Positions 17,631 through 28,499 are shown, numbered from the stretch's first letter. The stretch: 64,000 bases of DNA from Mycobacterium sp. GA-1841 (GCF_001954135.1 NZ_MBEQ01000114.1:1-64000), one strand, 5' to 3'. Numbers and translations: made by a program. The notes: a model not told the origin generated them from the sequence alone.

Positions 17631-18962
17631 TCAAACAGCAGCCACCGGACGACCGAGGGCGAAGACCCGCCAGCCGGCGTCCCGCCACCGCAGGCTGTCC
17701 AGGCAATTACGTCCGTCCACAACGACTTTGACCCGGACCGTGTCGGCGAGTTCCGCCGGATCGAGGTCGACGAACTCCGCCCATTCGGTGAGCACCAGCA
17801 CCGCATCGGCCCGGTCGCAGGCCTCGATGACCGAGGTCGAGTAGTTCAGCGTGGGGAACACCCGCTGCGAGTTGTCCATCGCCTTGGGGTCATAGACGTT
17901 CACCGCGGCACCGTTCAACTGCAGCATCCCGGCCACGTTGAGCGCCGGCGAGTCCCGCACATCGTCGGACTCGGGTTTGAACGCGGCGCCGAGGACGGCG
18001 ATGTTGGCGCCCAACAACGATCCGCCGCAGGCGCGGGTGGTCAACTCCACCATGGCGGTTCGGCGACGCATGTTGATGCTGTCGACCTCACGCAGGAAGG
18101 TCAGAGCATGGTTGGCGCCGAGCTCACCGGCCCGGGCCATGAACGCCCGGATGTCCTTGGGTAGGCAGCCACCACCAAAACCCAACCCGGCGTTGAGGAA
18201 TCGTCGCCCGATCCGCGGATCGTAGCCGAGCGCGTCGGCCAGCAGGGTGACATCGGCCCCGACAGCTTCGCACACCTCCGAGATCGCGTTGATGAACGAG
18301 ATCTTGGTGGCCAGAAACGCGTTGGCCGACACCTTGACCAGCTCGGCGGTCTCCAGATCGGTGACCAGAAACGGCACGCCGTCCGCGATCATCGGGGCAT
18401 ACAGTTCACGCACCGCGGCTTCCCCGCGCTGCGAATCCCGCTGGACACCAACCACAATCCGATCGGGGTGCAGCGTGTCGTGCACGGCGTAGCCCTCACG
18501 CAGGAACTCGGGATTCCAGGCGATCTCGACATCCACACCCGTCGGCGCCAGCGCCCGGGCCCGCTCCGCGAGGTCGGCCGCGGTCCCGACCGGGACAGTG
18601 GACTTGCCGACGATCACCGCGTTTCGGTGCAGCCGCGGCACCAGGGTGTCGATGACGGCGTGGACGTGGCGCAGGTCGGCGCTGTAGTCGCCCTTCTTCT
18701 GCGGGGTGCCGACGCCGAGGAAGTGCACATCGGCGAAATCGGCGGCCTCGTCGTAGTCGGTGGTGAACCGCAGCCGTCCGGCGGACAGGTTGTCGTTCAG
18801 CACCTTGCGCAGCCCGGGTTCATAGAACGGGATGTCACCGGCGGCGAGTTTGGCCACCTTCCCCGGGTCGATGTCGACCCCGATCACCTCGTGGCCGAGC
18901 TCGGCCATCCCCGCGGCATGTGTCGCGCCCAGATAGCCGGTACCGAAAACGGTGCATCGCAT
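17631..18962 (-). CDS. udgA: UDP-glucose 6-dehydrogenase UdgA (Rv0322)
   Basis: 443 residues, the same length as Rv0322. The NAD-binding motif VFGTGYLG is at the N-terminus, EIAWNPEFLREGYA is present, and the catalytic Cys lies in GFGGGCLPKD at about residue 265. It oxidises UDP-glucose to UDP-glucuronate with 2 NAD+. ATG start at 18962. It is close to dcd (Rv0321), as in M. tuberculosis, but the order is broken by amt and the two DUF7159-like genes. Confidence 0.93.
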   Translation of the reverse strand: MRCTVFGTGYLGATHAAGMAELGHEVIGVDIDPGKVAKLAAGDIPFYEPGLRKVLNDNLSAGRLRFTTDYDEAADFADVHFLGVGTPQKKGDYSADLRHVHAVIDTLVPRLHRNAVIVGKSTVPVGTAADLAERARALAPTGVDVEIAWNPEFLREGYAVHDTLHPDRIVVGVQRDSQRGEAAVRELYAPMIADGVPFLVTDLETAELVKVSANAFLATKISFINAISEVCEAVGADVTLLADALGYDPRIGRRFLNAGLGFGGGCLPKDIRAFMARAGELGANHALTFLREVDSINMRRRTAMVELTTRACGGSLLGANIAVLGAAFKPESDDVRDSPALNVAGMLQLNGAAVNVYDPKAMDNSQRVFPTLNYSTSVIEACDRADAVLVLTEWAEFVDLDPAELADTVRVKVVVDGRNCLDSLRWRDAGWRVFALGRPVAAV

Positions 18963-19038
18963 ACAGACTGGATAAGCGACGCGGATGAGCTAGCCGCTAC
19001 GTGACATTGAGCGGCAGGCCAACGTCAGGTGACGGTTG

Positions 19039-20649
19039 TCAGTGCCGGCCGAACGGGAACGGGAACAGCGATCCGCCGTCACCGCCGTGGGAACCGCCGG
19101 ACCGGCCGGGGTTCCAATCACCGGATCCACTTGAACGGCCCGGCTTCCAATCATCGGACCCGCCGGAGCGGCCGGGATTCCACCCCGAGCCGGGACCCGA
19201 ATCAGAGCCGGGGCGCCAGTCACCCGGGCCCGAGCCCGGCCACCGCGGCGAATCCGGCACGTCACGTGACGGCGGTTCCCACGACGGGCGCTGCGGCTGC
19301 TCACGCCGTGGCGGATCCCACGGCGGACGGAAGATGTCCGGCAGTCGCGGCGGCGGGGGCAACACCACCAGCGGCGGGATGTACGGAGCCGGCGGCGTGA
19401 AGACCGGCGCGGGCGCCACCGGGGGCGGCGCGGGTGCCGGAGCCTCGGGAGCCGGCGCCGGAGCCGGAGCCTCCGGTGCGGGCGGCGGCGCCGCGGCGGG
19501 CTGCTCGACATAGACCGTGCGGGGTGGGGCGGGGGGGGGGGGAGCTTCCTGGACCACCGGGATCGGCGCCTTGATGGTCTCCGGCGGCGGGGCCGGCGGC
19601 GGCGCCTGCTGGACGGGTTGGGCTTGCGGCGGGGGCGGTGCGGGCGCAGGCATCTTGATCGGGGCCGTCGGCGCCACTGCGCCTTGCGCCGGAGACGGAC
19701 GCTGATCGACCGTCGGCCGGATGCTCACCGCGAGCGAAATGACCAGCGCGACAACACCGACGATGAAGACCGAGCTCAATGCGCTGCCGATCAGCAGGAA
19801 CGGTTTCCGTTCCTCCTCCAGCGGCATCTCGCCGGCGGCGAAGTCCATGCCGTCGATCGGTTCGGCGCCCACGGGGGCCATCTCGGTGGCCAGCCCGGCC
19901 AGCGAATAGGCACTGCCCGCGGTGGTGCCGTCCGGATCCTGCGAGTAGGCCAGGCCGACGGTGGAGGCCTCGAAGGCGGGCGCATTGGCCGAGGCCAGCG
20001 CCGCGCCGCGGGCCAATGCCATCTCCGGCTCGTCGGGGGCACTGACCGGAAGGGACACCAGATGTTCGAGGTGCGATTTGACCGAGGCGACGTCCACACC
20101 GGAGCCGAGGACGAACATGCCGTCCGGCGCGGTATCGGACGCCTCGACCGCGGCGGCCATCTCGGTGAGCACGGCCATGGCGTCGGTGCTGTGTAGCGAC
20201 TGCGCCAACACCTTGACCACCGAGCCGTCATCGGTCTTGACGACCGACAGCGTCGCGGCGTCACGGTCGATGAACAGCAGCGCCGTGGTGTCGTAACCGA
20301 CCGCTCGGCCGACCGCCTGGGCCAGTGCCGCGGCGGCATGACCCTCGGAGACGAGCATGACGTCGTCGATGCCGTGGGCGGCCAGCTTGTCGCGCAGGGC
20401 GGCGGCGTCGGAATGGTCGGTCCAGGTGACACCGATCGCCTTCAGGTGGTGCCCACCCGTCGTGGCGCTTTCTTTCGTGCCGAGGATCGCGGCGAGTACC
20501 TGATCGGCCGCGCCGGTGGTTGCCGAATCATCGCCGGCGGTGACGTCGAAGACGTCGTGATCGACGGTGACCCCGTCGGCTTTCTCCCCCTCGACCAGCA
20601 CCATGCGGACCGTCGTAGGTGCCATCGCCACACCCAGTACGATGTCCAC
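19039..20649 (-). CDS. DUF7159-like membrane protein with long Pro/Gly-rich tail
   Basis: 536 residues from GTG 20649, which has GGAGG 5 nt upstream. The N-terminal ~260 residues (VDIVLGVAMAPTTVRMVLVE at the start, LFIDRDAATLSVV later) form an actin/Hsp70-like fold seen in mycobacterial DUF7159 proteins; the Pfam label is from memory. One membrane helix lies at about 283-306. The rest is Pro/Ala-rich and ends with repeated PGRSGGSxDWKPGRSSG-type motifs. The coding strand contains a run of 12 C (19531-19542 on the + strand as G). It is a paralogue of 22957-24141. Function unknown. Confidence 0.75.
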   Translation of the reverse strand: MDIVLGVAMAPTTVRMVLVEGEKADGVTVDHDVFDVTAGDDSATTGAADQVLAAILGTKESATTGGHHLKAIGVTWTDHSDAAALRDKLAAHGIDDVMLVSEGHAAAALAQAVGRAVGYDTTALLFIDRDAATLSVVKTDDGSVVKVLAQSLHSTDAMAVLTEMAAAVEASDTAPDGMFVLGSGVDVASVKSHLEHLVSLPVSAPDEPEMALARGAALASANAPAFEASTVGLAYSQDPDGTTAGSAYSLAGLATEMAPVGAEPIDGMDFAAGEMPLEEERKPFLLIGSALSSVFIVGVVALVISLAVSIRPTVDQRPSPAQGAVAPTAPIKMPAPAPPPPQAQPVQQAPPPAPPPETIKAPIPVVQEAPPPPAPPRTVYVEQPAAAPPPAPEAPAPAPAPEAPAPAPPPVAPAPVFTPPAPYIPPLVVLPPPPRLPDIFRPPWDPPRREQPQRPSWEPPSRDVPDSPRWPGSGPGDWRPGSDSGPGSGWNPGRSGGSDDWKPGRSSGSGDWNPGRSGGSHGGDGGSLFPFPFGRH

Positions 20650-20869
20650 CAAGCCCTCCAATTTGTTTGCTGCACTGTCGTTGTCACCGTTGCGCACACA
20701 TTCCGCACGAGCCGACAACTAGAACCTTCATCGGTGCAACCTGCTCGATCGTTACACCCGCACGTATTAGCTACAGCGCTGGATTCCGGTCGGACCGCGA
20801 CGGCCTGGTGCACGCCGGCGCCGGTTAGTTAGACCCTACTCGGTATTACGACAGATGGCGCCGGCCGGT

Positions 20870-22195
<1,326 letters not shown>

Positions 22196-22373
22196 TTGGC
22201 GAGAATGTCGGCCGCGAGTTTCAACTGCGCGGCGAGCGTGTTTCAGCCGTGTTTCTGACTTCTCACGCTGTGTGCGCACGGCTTCTGCGCGCTTCTGGCA
22301 CGCGGGTTTCTAGCGCAGGGCGGTTGATCGGCGCTCGGCACGACCCCCTGGAGGAAAACGGCGCAGATGCTCG

Positions 22374-22940
22374 CTAGTTGACGAAGTTCAGATACGAGCG
22401 TGATGGCGTCGGGCCACGCTGGCCCTGGTATTTCGAGCCCACCTTGTCACTGCCGTAGGGATGCTCGGCCGGGCTGGTCAACCGCAGCAGGCACAGCTGG
22501 CCGATCTTCATGCCCGGCCACAACGTGATCGGCAGGTTGGCCACGTTGGACAGCTCCAGCGTGATGTGCCCGGAGAAGCCCGGGTCGATGAACCCGGCCG
22601 TGGAGTGCGTCAACAATCCGAGCCGGCCCAGTGAGGACTTGCCTTCCAGGCGGCCGGCGAGATCCTCGGGCAGCGTGCACACCTCCAGCGTGGAGCCGAG
22701 CACGAACTCGCCGGGGTGCAGCACGAACGGCTCCCCTTCGGTCGGTTCGACCAGCGTGGTCAGCTCGTCCTGCTGCTTGGCCGGGTCGATGTGGGTGTAG
22801 CGGGTGTTGTTGAACACCCGGAACAGGTTGTCCAGGCGGACATCGACGCTCGACGGCTGCACCAGGGCATCGTCGAACGGCTCGAGGGCGAGGCGTTTCG
22901 CAGCGATTTCGGCGCGGATGTCTCGATCGGAGAGCAGCAC
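22374..22940 (-). CDS. dcd: dCTP deaminase (Rv0321)
   Basis: 188 residues, trimeric dUTPase-fold enzyme. Conserved stretches are PSSVDVRLDNLFRVF, GRLEGKSSLGRLGLLTHSTA and GFIDPGFSGHITLELSN. M. tuberculosis Dcd is a bifunctional dCTP deaminase/dUTPase that makes dUMP from dCTP, and this protein should do the same. ATG 22940. It is near udgA as in M. tuberculosis. Confidence 0.95.
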   Translation of the reverse strand: MLLSDRDIRAEIAAKRLALEPFDDALVQPSSVDVRLDNLFRVFNNTRYTHIDPAKQQDELTTLVEPTEGEPFVLHPGEFVLGSTLEVCTLPEDLAGRLEGKSSLGRLGLLTHSTAGFIDPGFSGHITLELSNVANLPITLWPGMKIGQLCLLRLTSPAEHPYGSDKVGSKYQGQRGPTPSRSYLNFVN

Positions 22941-22956
22941 CCGACGAGCGTATCCG

Positions 22957-24141
22957 CTACTTACCGATCATCTCCGTCAGTGCCGGCAAGGTGATGTCGG
23001 TGTGCGGGACGGTGATGGGTGTCTGCGCCGCGTGCACCGCCGGTGGCACCACCTTCTGTGCGACGGCGTTGATCTGCGGGTTGCTCAGCGCCGCGACGAG
23101 CAGCGGATTGGGCGGCTGGGCCGGAGCCATTGGCGGCGCAGCCACAGCGGGAACGATGTTGGGCGGCGGCATCAGCACCGGCGGCGGTTCGGGAGCCGGT
23201 GCCGGCGGCGCGAGCGGCTCGGCCCGCGCGGCCGGTTTCGACGCCTGAGTCGGCGGATCGCCGTCGCCTCCTTCCACGGCAAGCGCGACCACCAATGAGC
23301 CCGCCAGCACGAGTACCGCGGTGGCCACGATCATCGTCAGGGTGCGGACCAGTGGGTCTTTGACGGCGGTTGGCGCGGCATCGGGCTCTTCCGTTCCCGG
23401 CGTAGGCAGTCGCGCGGCACGGGGAACGAAGATCGACCCGGTTGCCTCGTCGGGTTCGGGAGGTGGGGTGTCGGCGCCGGCAAGTATCGCACCGCGGACC
23501 ATCAGGAAGGCCGCGTCATCGCCGAGCGCGACGGGGCGCTCCATCACTGAATTGGCTTCCTCGACAAGGCTTTCCAAGCCAGTCACCGATCCGGCGATGA
23601 CGACGGCGTCGATCGGTTCACCGAAGCTGTCGCAGATACCGCGCAGTGCCAGCACCGCGGTGGCCTCATCCGGGTCGTCGAGGGTGCGGCTACGCAGGTG
23701 TTGCGCACCATCCTCGCCGACGCCGGTCACGGCCAGCATGGTCGCGTCGGGTTCCACCACACACAGCGCGATCGAGTTCCGCCCCGTCGTCGTGCACATG
23801 TACTCAGCGGCGGCTTCGAGCGCATCGGAGGCGGAGGCCACCGCCACATTGGTGATACCGGCCTCCAGCAGGGAGTCGAGAACCAACTTGGCTTCGATGG
23901 AGACGGCGTCGGTCCAGGTCAGCACCACACGCACGACAGTGTTCCTGGTGGCCGAAGCCGCGGCGTACGTCCCGAGGACCGCGCTGACCACATGCTCGCT
24001 GAAGCCCGGTTGCTCGACGCCGATGCGGGTGTCTACCTCGAACGAGTCGTGGTCTATCACCGTGCCGTCGCCACACGCGCCCTCCACCAGGAGAAGCCGG
24101 GCGTCCCGCGACGTCATGGCAATGCCGATGACAACATCCAT
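22957..24141 (-). CDS. DUF7159-like membrane protein
   Basis: 394 residues. The N-terminal ~240 residues (MDVVIGIAMTSRDARLLLVE; CVVEPDATMLAVTG) match the same Hsp70/actin-like domain as 19039-20649. One membrane helix at about 264-286 is followed by a Pro/Ala-rich region of ~100 residues that ends with TVPHTDITLPALTEMIGK. Start ATG 24141. The 3' end is 17 bp from the dcd start, so it probably heads a transcription unit that runs into dcd. Function unknown. Confidence 0.75.
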   Translation of the reverse strand: MDVVIGIAMTSRDARLLLVEGACGDGTVIDHDSFEVDTRIGVEQPGFSEHVVSAVLGTYAAASATRNTVVRVVLTWTDAVSIEAKLVLDSLLEAGITNVAVASASDALEAAAEYMCTTTGRNSIALCVVEPDATMLAVTGVGEDGAQHLRSRTLDDPDEATAVLALRGICDSFGEPIDAVVIAGSVTGLESLVEEANSVMERPVALGDDAAFLMVRGAILAGADTPPPEPDEATGSIFVPRAARLPTPGTEEPDAAPTAVKDPLVRTLTMIVATAVLVLAGSLVVALAVEGGDGDPPTQASKPAARAEPLAPPAPAPEPPPVLMPPPNIVPAVAAPPMAPAQPPNPLLVAALSNPQINAVAQKVVPPAVHAAQTPITVPHTDITLPALTEMIGK

Positions 24142-24464
24142 TCGTTGAAATCCCTCGGTTGATTTTGACCCGACCGGATTCGACGCTAGCGACGGGCCCT
24201 GAGAACCTCGGCCCGAGGATTTACACGACTCTCAGGGTCGGCTGCGCATGGCAATCATGTTCGTAGGTCGAATGTTTCGCCCCCAACCCTCAAGTCGATG
24301 GGTCGCCACTGGACAGCAGCGCGACTGGTGTGTCGGCGGCCTTCGCCGCGGGGCGGGCACCGACATCGGGCTCCCACGACGTCAATTTCTCAGACTCGCG
24401 GGGCCAAGCCCGCACCGCCTGCCCCATGGCCGCTGCGGGCTTGCTATCCTTCGTCAGCACCAGG
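24142..24464. other. Intergenic, no gene seen
   Basis: 323 bp between the DUF7159-like gene and tRNA-Gly. It contains the short palindrome CCTCGGCCCGAGG and presumably the divergent promoters. No convincing open reading frame or RNA was found. Confidence 0.5.
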
Positions 24465-24538
24465 CCGATGTAGTTCAATGGCAGAACATCAGCTTCCCAA
24501 GCTGAATACGCGGGTTCGATTCCCGTCATCGGCTCCAC
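24465..24538 (+). tRNA. tRNA-Gly(CCC)
   Basis: 71-nt body (24465-24535) plus encoded CCA (24536-24538). The 7-bp acceptor stem GCCGATG/CATCGGC, the T-loop GGTTCGATTCC and the anticodon loop TTCCCAA (anticodon CCC) are all visible. Its 3' half is repeated in degraded form at 28460-28499, so this gene is the likely integration site of the island that follows. Confidence 0.95.
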
Positions 24539-24767
24539 TGTGACCAGCATCAATGCCGTTCGAATCATTTGAACAGCAACCCACGATGTCACAACTGACG
24601 CGAAACCCGTCACTGGACTGCAACGTTCACCGACACATTCACGGGGGTTTGACCGACACCGCCAGGGCGAACCCGCCAGAAGTCCAGCGCACTTCGCTCT
24701 CGCCACGGCCTACTGTCAGTGAGCGCGGATAGCGTCCCAACGACGTCTGCTGCGTAAGGAGGGCTCG

Positions 24768-24904
24768 GTGCCCAACACACAACCGCGATTCCCCGTATTC
24801 ACCTGGTTTGTGCCAATAGAAGACCCTCTCAACCTCCCCGAGAGTTACATCGCGAAGTTCACGGAGCCACGCACCGCAGGCGAGATTTGTCGGACGACCT
24901 CGCT
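24768..24904 (+). pseudogene. Truncated N-terminal gene fragment
   Basis: GTG 24768 follows a strong AAGGAGGGCTCG. About 45 residues starting MPNTQPRFPVFTWFVPIEDP are read before the frame enters the IS transposase remnant in a different frame; the formal stop is at 24953. It looks like a gene beheaded by insertion of the IS. Family not recognised. Confidence 0.4.
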
Positions 24905-25110
24905 GCCCGGCCCATGTTCAACCGCATGCGCGATGCCATCGAGGCTCACCTGACCATCGTGTTCGCCGCGCTGGCTGTCTCTCACGCCATCCAAACGCGC
25001 ACCGGACTGTCGGTCGCCAAAGTCGTCAAGCTACTGCGGCCACTGCGCTCGGCGACCATCCACATCGACGGCGCCACCCCAGACCTTCCCACCCGAGACC
25101 TTCCCACCCG
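24887..25110 (+). pseudogene. IS transposase C-terminal remnant
   Basis: The frame reads RPMFNRMRDAIEAHLTIVF, then AALAVSHAIQTRTGLSVAKV and VKLLRPLRSATIHIDG. This is the conserved C-terminal end of IS1634/IS4-group actinobacterial transposases as remembered. The catalytic part is absent. No terminal inverted repeats were identified. Confidence 0.65.
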
Positions 25111-25182
25111 AGATTCCCGACACCGAACGCAAGATCCTCACCGACCTCGGGGCTTCAACCCTTCCATAGATCCAAGACGAAG

Positions 25183-26901
25183 TTATGCATCGAGATCAGC
25201 GGACGGCACCTTCTCCAGATCCGTCTTGGGCACATCTTCTAACCGCAGAACCAGTGTGCGCTGGTCGGTCGGGCCAAAAACCTCAGCAGCCAGATCGTGT
25301 GCTTTGCGAAACGCGCGACTAGCGAGCCGCTCATCGCCCAACCCCGCCAATGCGGACCCCTTCAGACGATAAAAATCGATCACTAACTCGTCCTCTTTAG
25401 CGGATTGAATCGCATTTTCTAGTATCGCCAAAGCCTCATTAGCGTTGCCGTGTCGAATCATCTCGTCCGCATAATCGGCCTGCAACTTGAGGGTGAGTCG
25501 ATTGCTGCGACCAAGATCTTTTTTGGTCTGCTCGAAAGCATGTCGCAACCACCCCAGGTTCGTAATCGCGAGCCCAATTCCTTGCTTCAGCTCTTCAACA
25601 AATTTATTACACTCATCAGTGTTGTTAGCACTCCACAACGCCGCCAAGCGAGTAAGAACTTGTTGACGTCCGTAGATGTCGCCAAGCTTGTTGACCCAGT
25701 CGTGCACGTCCTCCCCAGCGAGGCTCTCGATCTGCTCTTCTAATGCCTGACGAGATGCAGCGCCTAACGCAATAACTAGATCGTCTGTGCTATCAGCCAG
25801 TGACATAAACAGCTCGTCTGGATCTCGCCGGGTAGGCAAGAAAATTGTTGGCCATTCATCCACTGCCGAGGCGGGTACATCCTTACTGCCGCGCTTATCC
25901 CCATCATGTACGAAAGCGAATCTTATATCAGGGTCAGGCGGACGCGGAAGTGCGCGTTGCAGGGCAACCAGATCACCACTACCAGATCCCCAAATTACAG
26001 TGATCTGTCGCGATAGACCAGGCTCGTGGGTGTTCAAAATGCCGCGGATAAGCGCCTGTCCCGATTCGTCTTCACAAAATATGACAATCTCGGATGGCGG
26101 GGCCGGCAGCAGGCTGTCACCAGCCGTTGGCTCATCCTTAGAATTTATCGCAGATACAACTCCCTTATTATCGGACCTCAGTAGCACGAAGCCCTCATGC
26201 AACCTAGCTTGCTTAATCATTTCCTCTGAATGAGTGGATAGAATAAGTTTCCAGTGATTGGAATGACATAGGTACAGCAGATGCTGTAGTAAAGAAGATA
26301 TCCCGACCGGAGGTAGGAATGCGTCTGGCTCGTCGAGGAGGATGGTTAGGTTTTTGATATCCCGGTGGTGGTTTAAGATCCAGAAAAGAATATGAACACA
26401 CAGTTCTCCGTGCCCCATCGTGAGCGATGTATATTTGTGATCGCCACGAGTAACTACAAAGTATGGAAACAAAAAATCATCGTCGCCCCATCGAAATTCT
26501 TGATAGGCATCTTCTTCATCGGGCGCCAGATCGATTTCATACCAGTCGATCGAAGAGTAGTTTTTTCCCACTACCAAATTCACTGCCGATTTCATGTCGT
26601 CAGATAGAACTAAAGGCGAGTAGTCATCCCAGAGGTCACCACGATCTGTCCTCGTTCCCAATAGCGTTAAAGTCTTGATAGCCAGACGATACAAATCAAT
26701 ATATACCGTGGGGACGTCATTGTCGCCGGCTAACGCACGAAGCACTCGCGTCTTACCAGCTCCGTTTCGGCCGCCTAGGATTATGCAGGGTTCCGATAAG
26801 TCCAGGGAAACGCTTTCCAAGACACTTCGCGGTTCAGTCGCATCCCTCTCATGCCGCTTCCTTAGCTGGAGCCACGACTGTGAGTAGGCGGCCCTTCTCA
26901 T
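25183..26901 (-). CDS. ABC-type ATPase with TOPRIM-like domain (OLD-like), defence candidate
   Basis: 572 residues from ATG 26901. Walker A GGRNGAGKT (about 43-51), a signature-like SLTMGHGELCVHIL, Walker B LTILLDEPDAFLPP and the switch His in LILSTHSEEM define an AAA/ABC ATPase. IVIFCEDESGQALIRGIL followed by FAFVHDGDKRG fits a TOPRIM nuclease fold with acidic metal ligands. The last ~120 residues are TPR-like helices. The start overlaps the DUF262 stop by 4 nt (ATGA). Base composition is AT-richer than the host. It is probably an ATP-dependent nuclease acting with the DUF262 partner on invading DNA (inference). Confidence 0.75.
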   Translation of the reverse strand: MRRAAYSQSWLQLRKRHERDATEPRSVLESVSLDLSEPCIILGGRNGAGKTRVLRALAGDNDVPTVYIDLYRLAIKTLTLLGTRTDRGDLWDDYSPLVLSDDMKSAVNLVVGKNYSSIDWYEIDLAPDEEDAYQEFRWGDDDFLFPYFVVTRGDHKYTSLTMGHGELCVHILFWILNHHRDIKNLTILLDEPDAFLPPVGISSLLQHLLYLCHSNHWKLILSTHSEEMIKQARLHEGFVLLRSDNKGVVSAINSKDEPTAGDSLLPAPPSEIVIFCEDESGQALIRGILNTHEPGLSRQITVIWGSGSGDLVALQRALPRPPDPDIRFAFVHDGDKRGSKDVPASAVDEWPTIFLPTRRDPDELFMSLADSTDDLVIALGAASRQALEEQIESLAGEDVHDWVNKLGDIYGRQQVLTRLAALWSANNTDECNKFVEELKQGIGLAITNLGWLRHAFEQTKKDLGRSNRLTLKLQADYADEMIRHGNANEALAILENAIQSAKEDELVIDFYRLKGSALAGLGDERLASRAFRKAHDLAAEVFGPTDQRTLVLRLEDVPKTDLEKVPSADLDA

Positions 26902-28217
26902 GATGACACCGGTTCTATTATGGGCGCTCCCCACCCAATTTCCTGTACAACCTCCGACAGATCTATTGGCGAAATACTTCGTTGCGAACTGACAAGGTGC
27001 CGAAGAAAGGCAGCCGAGTCTCGGCGGTCAGGTGTTCGAAGATTGACAAACGAAAAGAAGTGTATTGCGAAGTCGCGAATCAATACTGATGAGACATCCG
27101 TAACTCTATATGAAGCCCTATCCTCATACGCCTTAATAAGCCAGACCATGGCAGGATCAAATTCGCTATCGTCAAGATCGCTCGCACGCCCTTGGGAATG
27201 GCGTCGCTGCGATTCGAATAGCTGCAACAGCCCTTTGGGGAGATCTGTCACGATCGGCGCCCAACAACAGTAAACCAGCCAAGTCTGAAGTGTCCCCTTA
27301 TTGAAACGAACTGGATACTCGCACTCATTAATCAGATCAAGCAACGCTCTTCCGGCGCTCCTGACGATTTCAAGGGTGTGATCTTGAAATGGTTCCTGTT
27401 GACGATAGCGCTGTTCGACCACGGTATTGTTGATATGCTTCCGCATATCGTTTACATCAATTGCGACGCATGCTCTCGCAATAATATCGTCGTACGCGAG
27501 CCGCATATTCCCGAGGCCGATAGCTTCACGACTTAGCAAGCCCATCTGAGTCAAATCGTTCACAAGAGTCTTTACTTGGTCCCGTGCCCTACCATGTAAA
27601 GCATTCCGTTTTTCCGCCGGCGTCAGAGTCGAGCCTTGATTCAACCGGAAGAACAGTTCATTCGGCTCGGCTGGGGTGTGGTCACGCAGAGTTACAGATT
27701 GCAACGGAAATCGATTTACGGCGCGCCGCACACTTTCAGGCAGGTCCGAGTAAGTCATGTTGTGCAGGGCAGCGATTGACTCATCATGGGGTTCGGTGTG
27801 GCCATCAATTTTAATCAAATCGGAAAAGAAATCGCGCACTGCGACCAGACGCTGCTGCCCGTCTAGTACGAGCTCGTTGCCGGCCGTATCGCGAACAATA
27901 TGCACCGCAGGCACGTACCACTCTCGTAGTATCGTATCTACGAGGCGTTGCTTCCGTTTCAGGTCCCAGATTTCACCCCGTTGAAAATCTGGTTGCAGAT
28001 CAAGTTCACCGTTGATGATCCTTGAAACGATCGTCTCAAGCTGAAGATCAGACCTGTCTAGCTTCAATTCATGACACCTTGCCTCGCCTATAGATACGCT
28101 CGCAATAACTTCGGCATTGCCGGTTGTGATGTTGATTTTAGACACATGGATCCAGGAAACGCCGTAGCTGACGATGAAACGGTTCGCTGAACCCAATCCC
28201 TGGTGCGCCGTTGCCAC
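26898..28217 (-). CDS. DUF262 (GmrS/ParB-like) protein, defence candidate
   Basis: 439 residues. DUF262 motifs are LQPDFQRGEIWDLKRKQRLV and the nucleotide-site motif LDGQQRLVAVRDFF near 118-131. No C-terminal HNH/DUF1524 nuclease is visible, so unlike GmrSD the nuclease function probably comes from the coupled ATPase-TOPRIM protein. GTG 28217 has AGGA 7 nt upstream; GTG 28142 (VSKINITTGN) is an alternative closer to the domain. It is first in a two-gene operon and is AT-rich relative to the flanks. Confidence 0.75.
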   Translation of the reverse strand: MATAHQGLGSANRFIVSYGVSWIHVSKINITTGNAEVIASVSIGEARCHELKLDRSDLQLETIVSRIINGELDLQPDFQRGEIWDLKRKQRLVDTILREWYVPAVHIVRDTAGNELVLDGQQRLVAVRDFFSDLIKIDGHTEPHDESIAALHNMTYSDLPESVRRAVNRFPLQSVTLRDHTPAEPNELFFRLNQGSTLTPAEKRNALHGRARDQVKTLVNDLTQMGLLSREAIGLGNMRLAYDDIIARACVAIDVNDMRKHINNTVVEQRYRQQEPFQDHTLEIVRSAGRALLDLINECEYPVRFNKGTLQTWLVYCCWAPIVTDLPKGLLQLFESQRRHSQGRASDLDDSEFDPAMVWLIKAYEDRASYRVTDVSSVLIRDFAIHFFSFVNLRTPDRRDSAAFLRHLVSSQRSISPIDLSEVVQEIGWGAPIIEPVSS

Positions 28218-28459
28218 CGCCGCATCCTGGATAGCCGTGCACCGTTAAGTTTGTTGATCGCCAGGAATCAGACACCCAGCACACGCACCGTCTCGGCGCT
28301 GCAATCGACCGAAGCCGTGCAGCGAGTGTCCCTCCGTGTCACGTCAATGTCACAACTCGGTCGACATCGGACGGACGAGAGCGGACACTCGTGGATGCCC
28401 GACGCTGGTGACACCGGTCGCGGCGACAATAACGGACCTCGCAGGACACTACGAAACGA

Positions 28460-28499
28460 CTTCCCAAGTTGAATACGCGAGTTCGATTTCCCGGCTCCA
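28460..28499 (+). repeat. Degenerate tRNA-Gly 3' half (attR-like)
   Basis: cttcccaagttgaatacgcg and the following gagttcgatttcccggctcca repeat the anticodon-to-CCA part of tRNA-Gly(CCC) at 24465. It has two substitutions, one inserted T and a 5-nt deletion. This is the expected scar at the distal end of an element integrated at a tRNA 3' end. The rest of 28218-28637 holds no gene. Confidence 0.7.

Larger units (their letters stand above)
24539..28499. mobile_element. tRNA-Gly-associated genomic island (defence-type cargo)
   Basis: A ~4-kb AT-richer segment between tRNA-Gly and a degenerate copy of the tRNA 3' half. It carries a gene fragment, an IS transposase remnant and a coupled DUF262/ATPase-TOPRIM pair. 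No integrase remains, so it is probably immobile. The boundaries are inferred from the tRNA duplication. Confidence 0.65.

Noticed and set aside
24290..24706. Minus-strand frame over tRNA-Gly
   Set aside because: It crosses the tRNA and has no ribosome binding site or family match.
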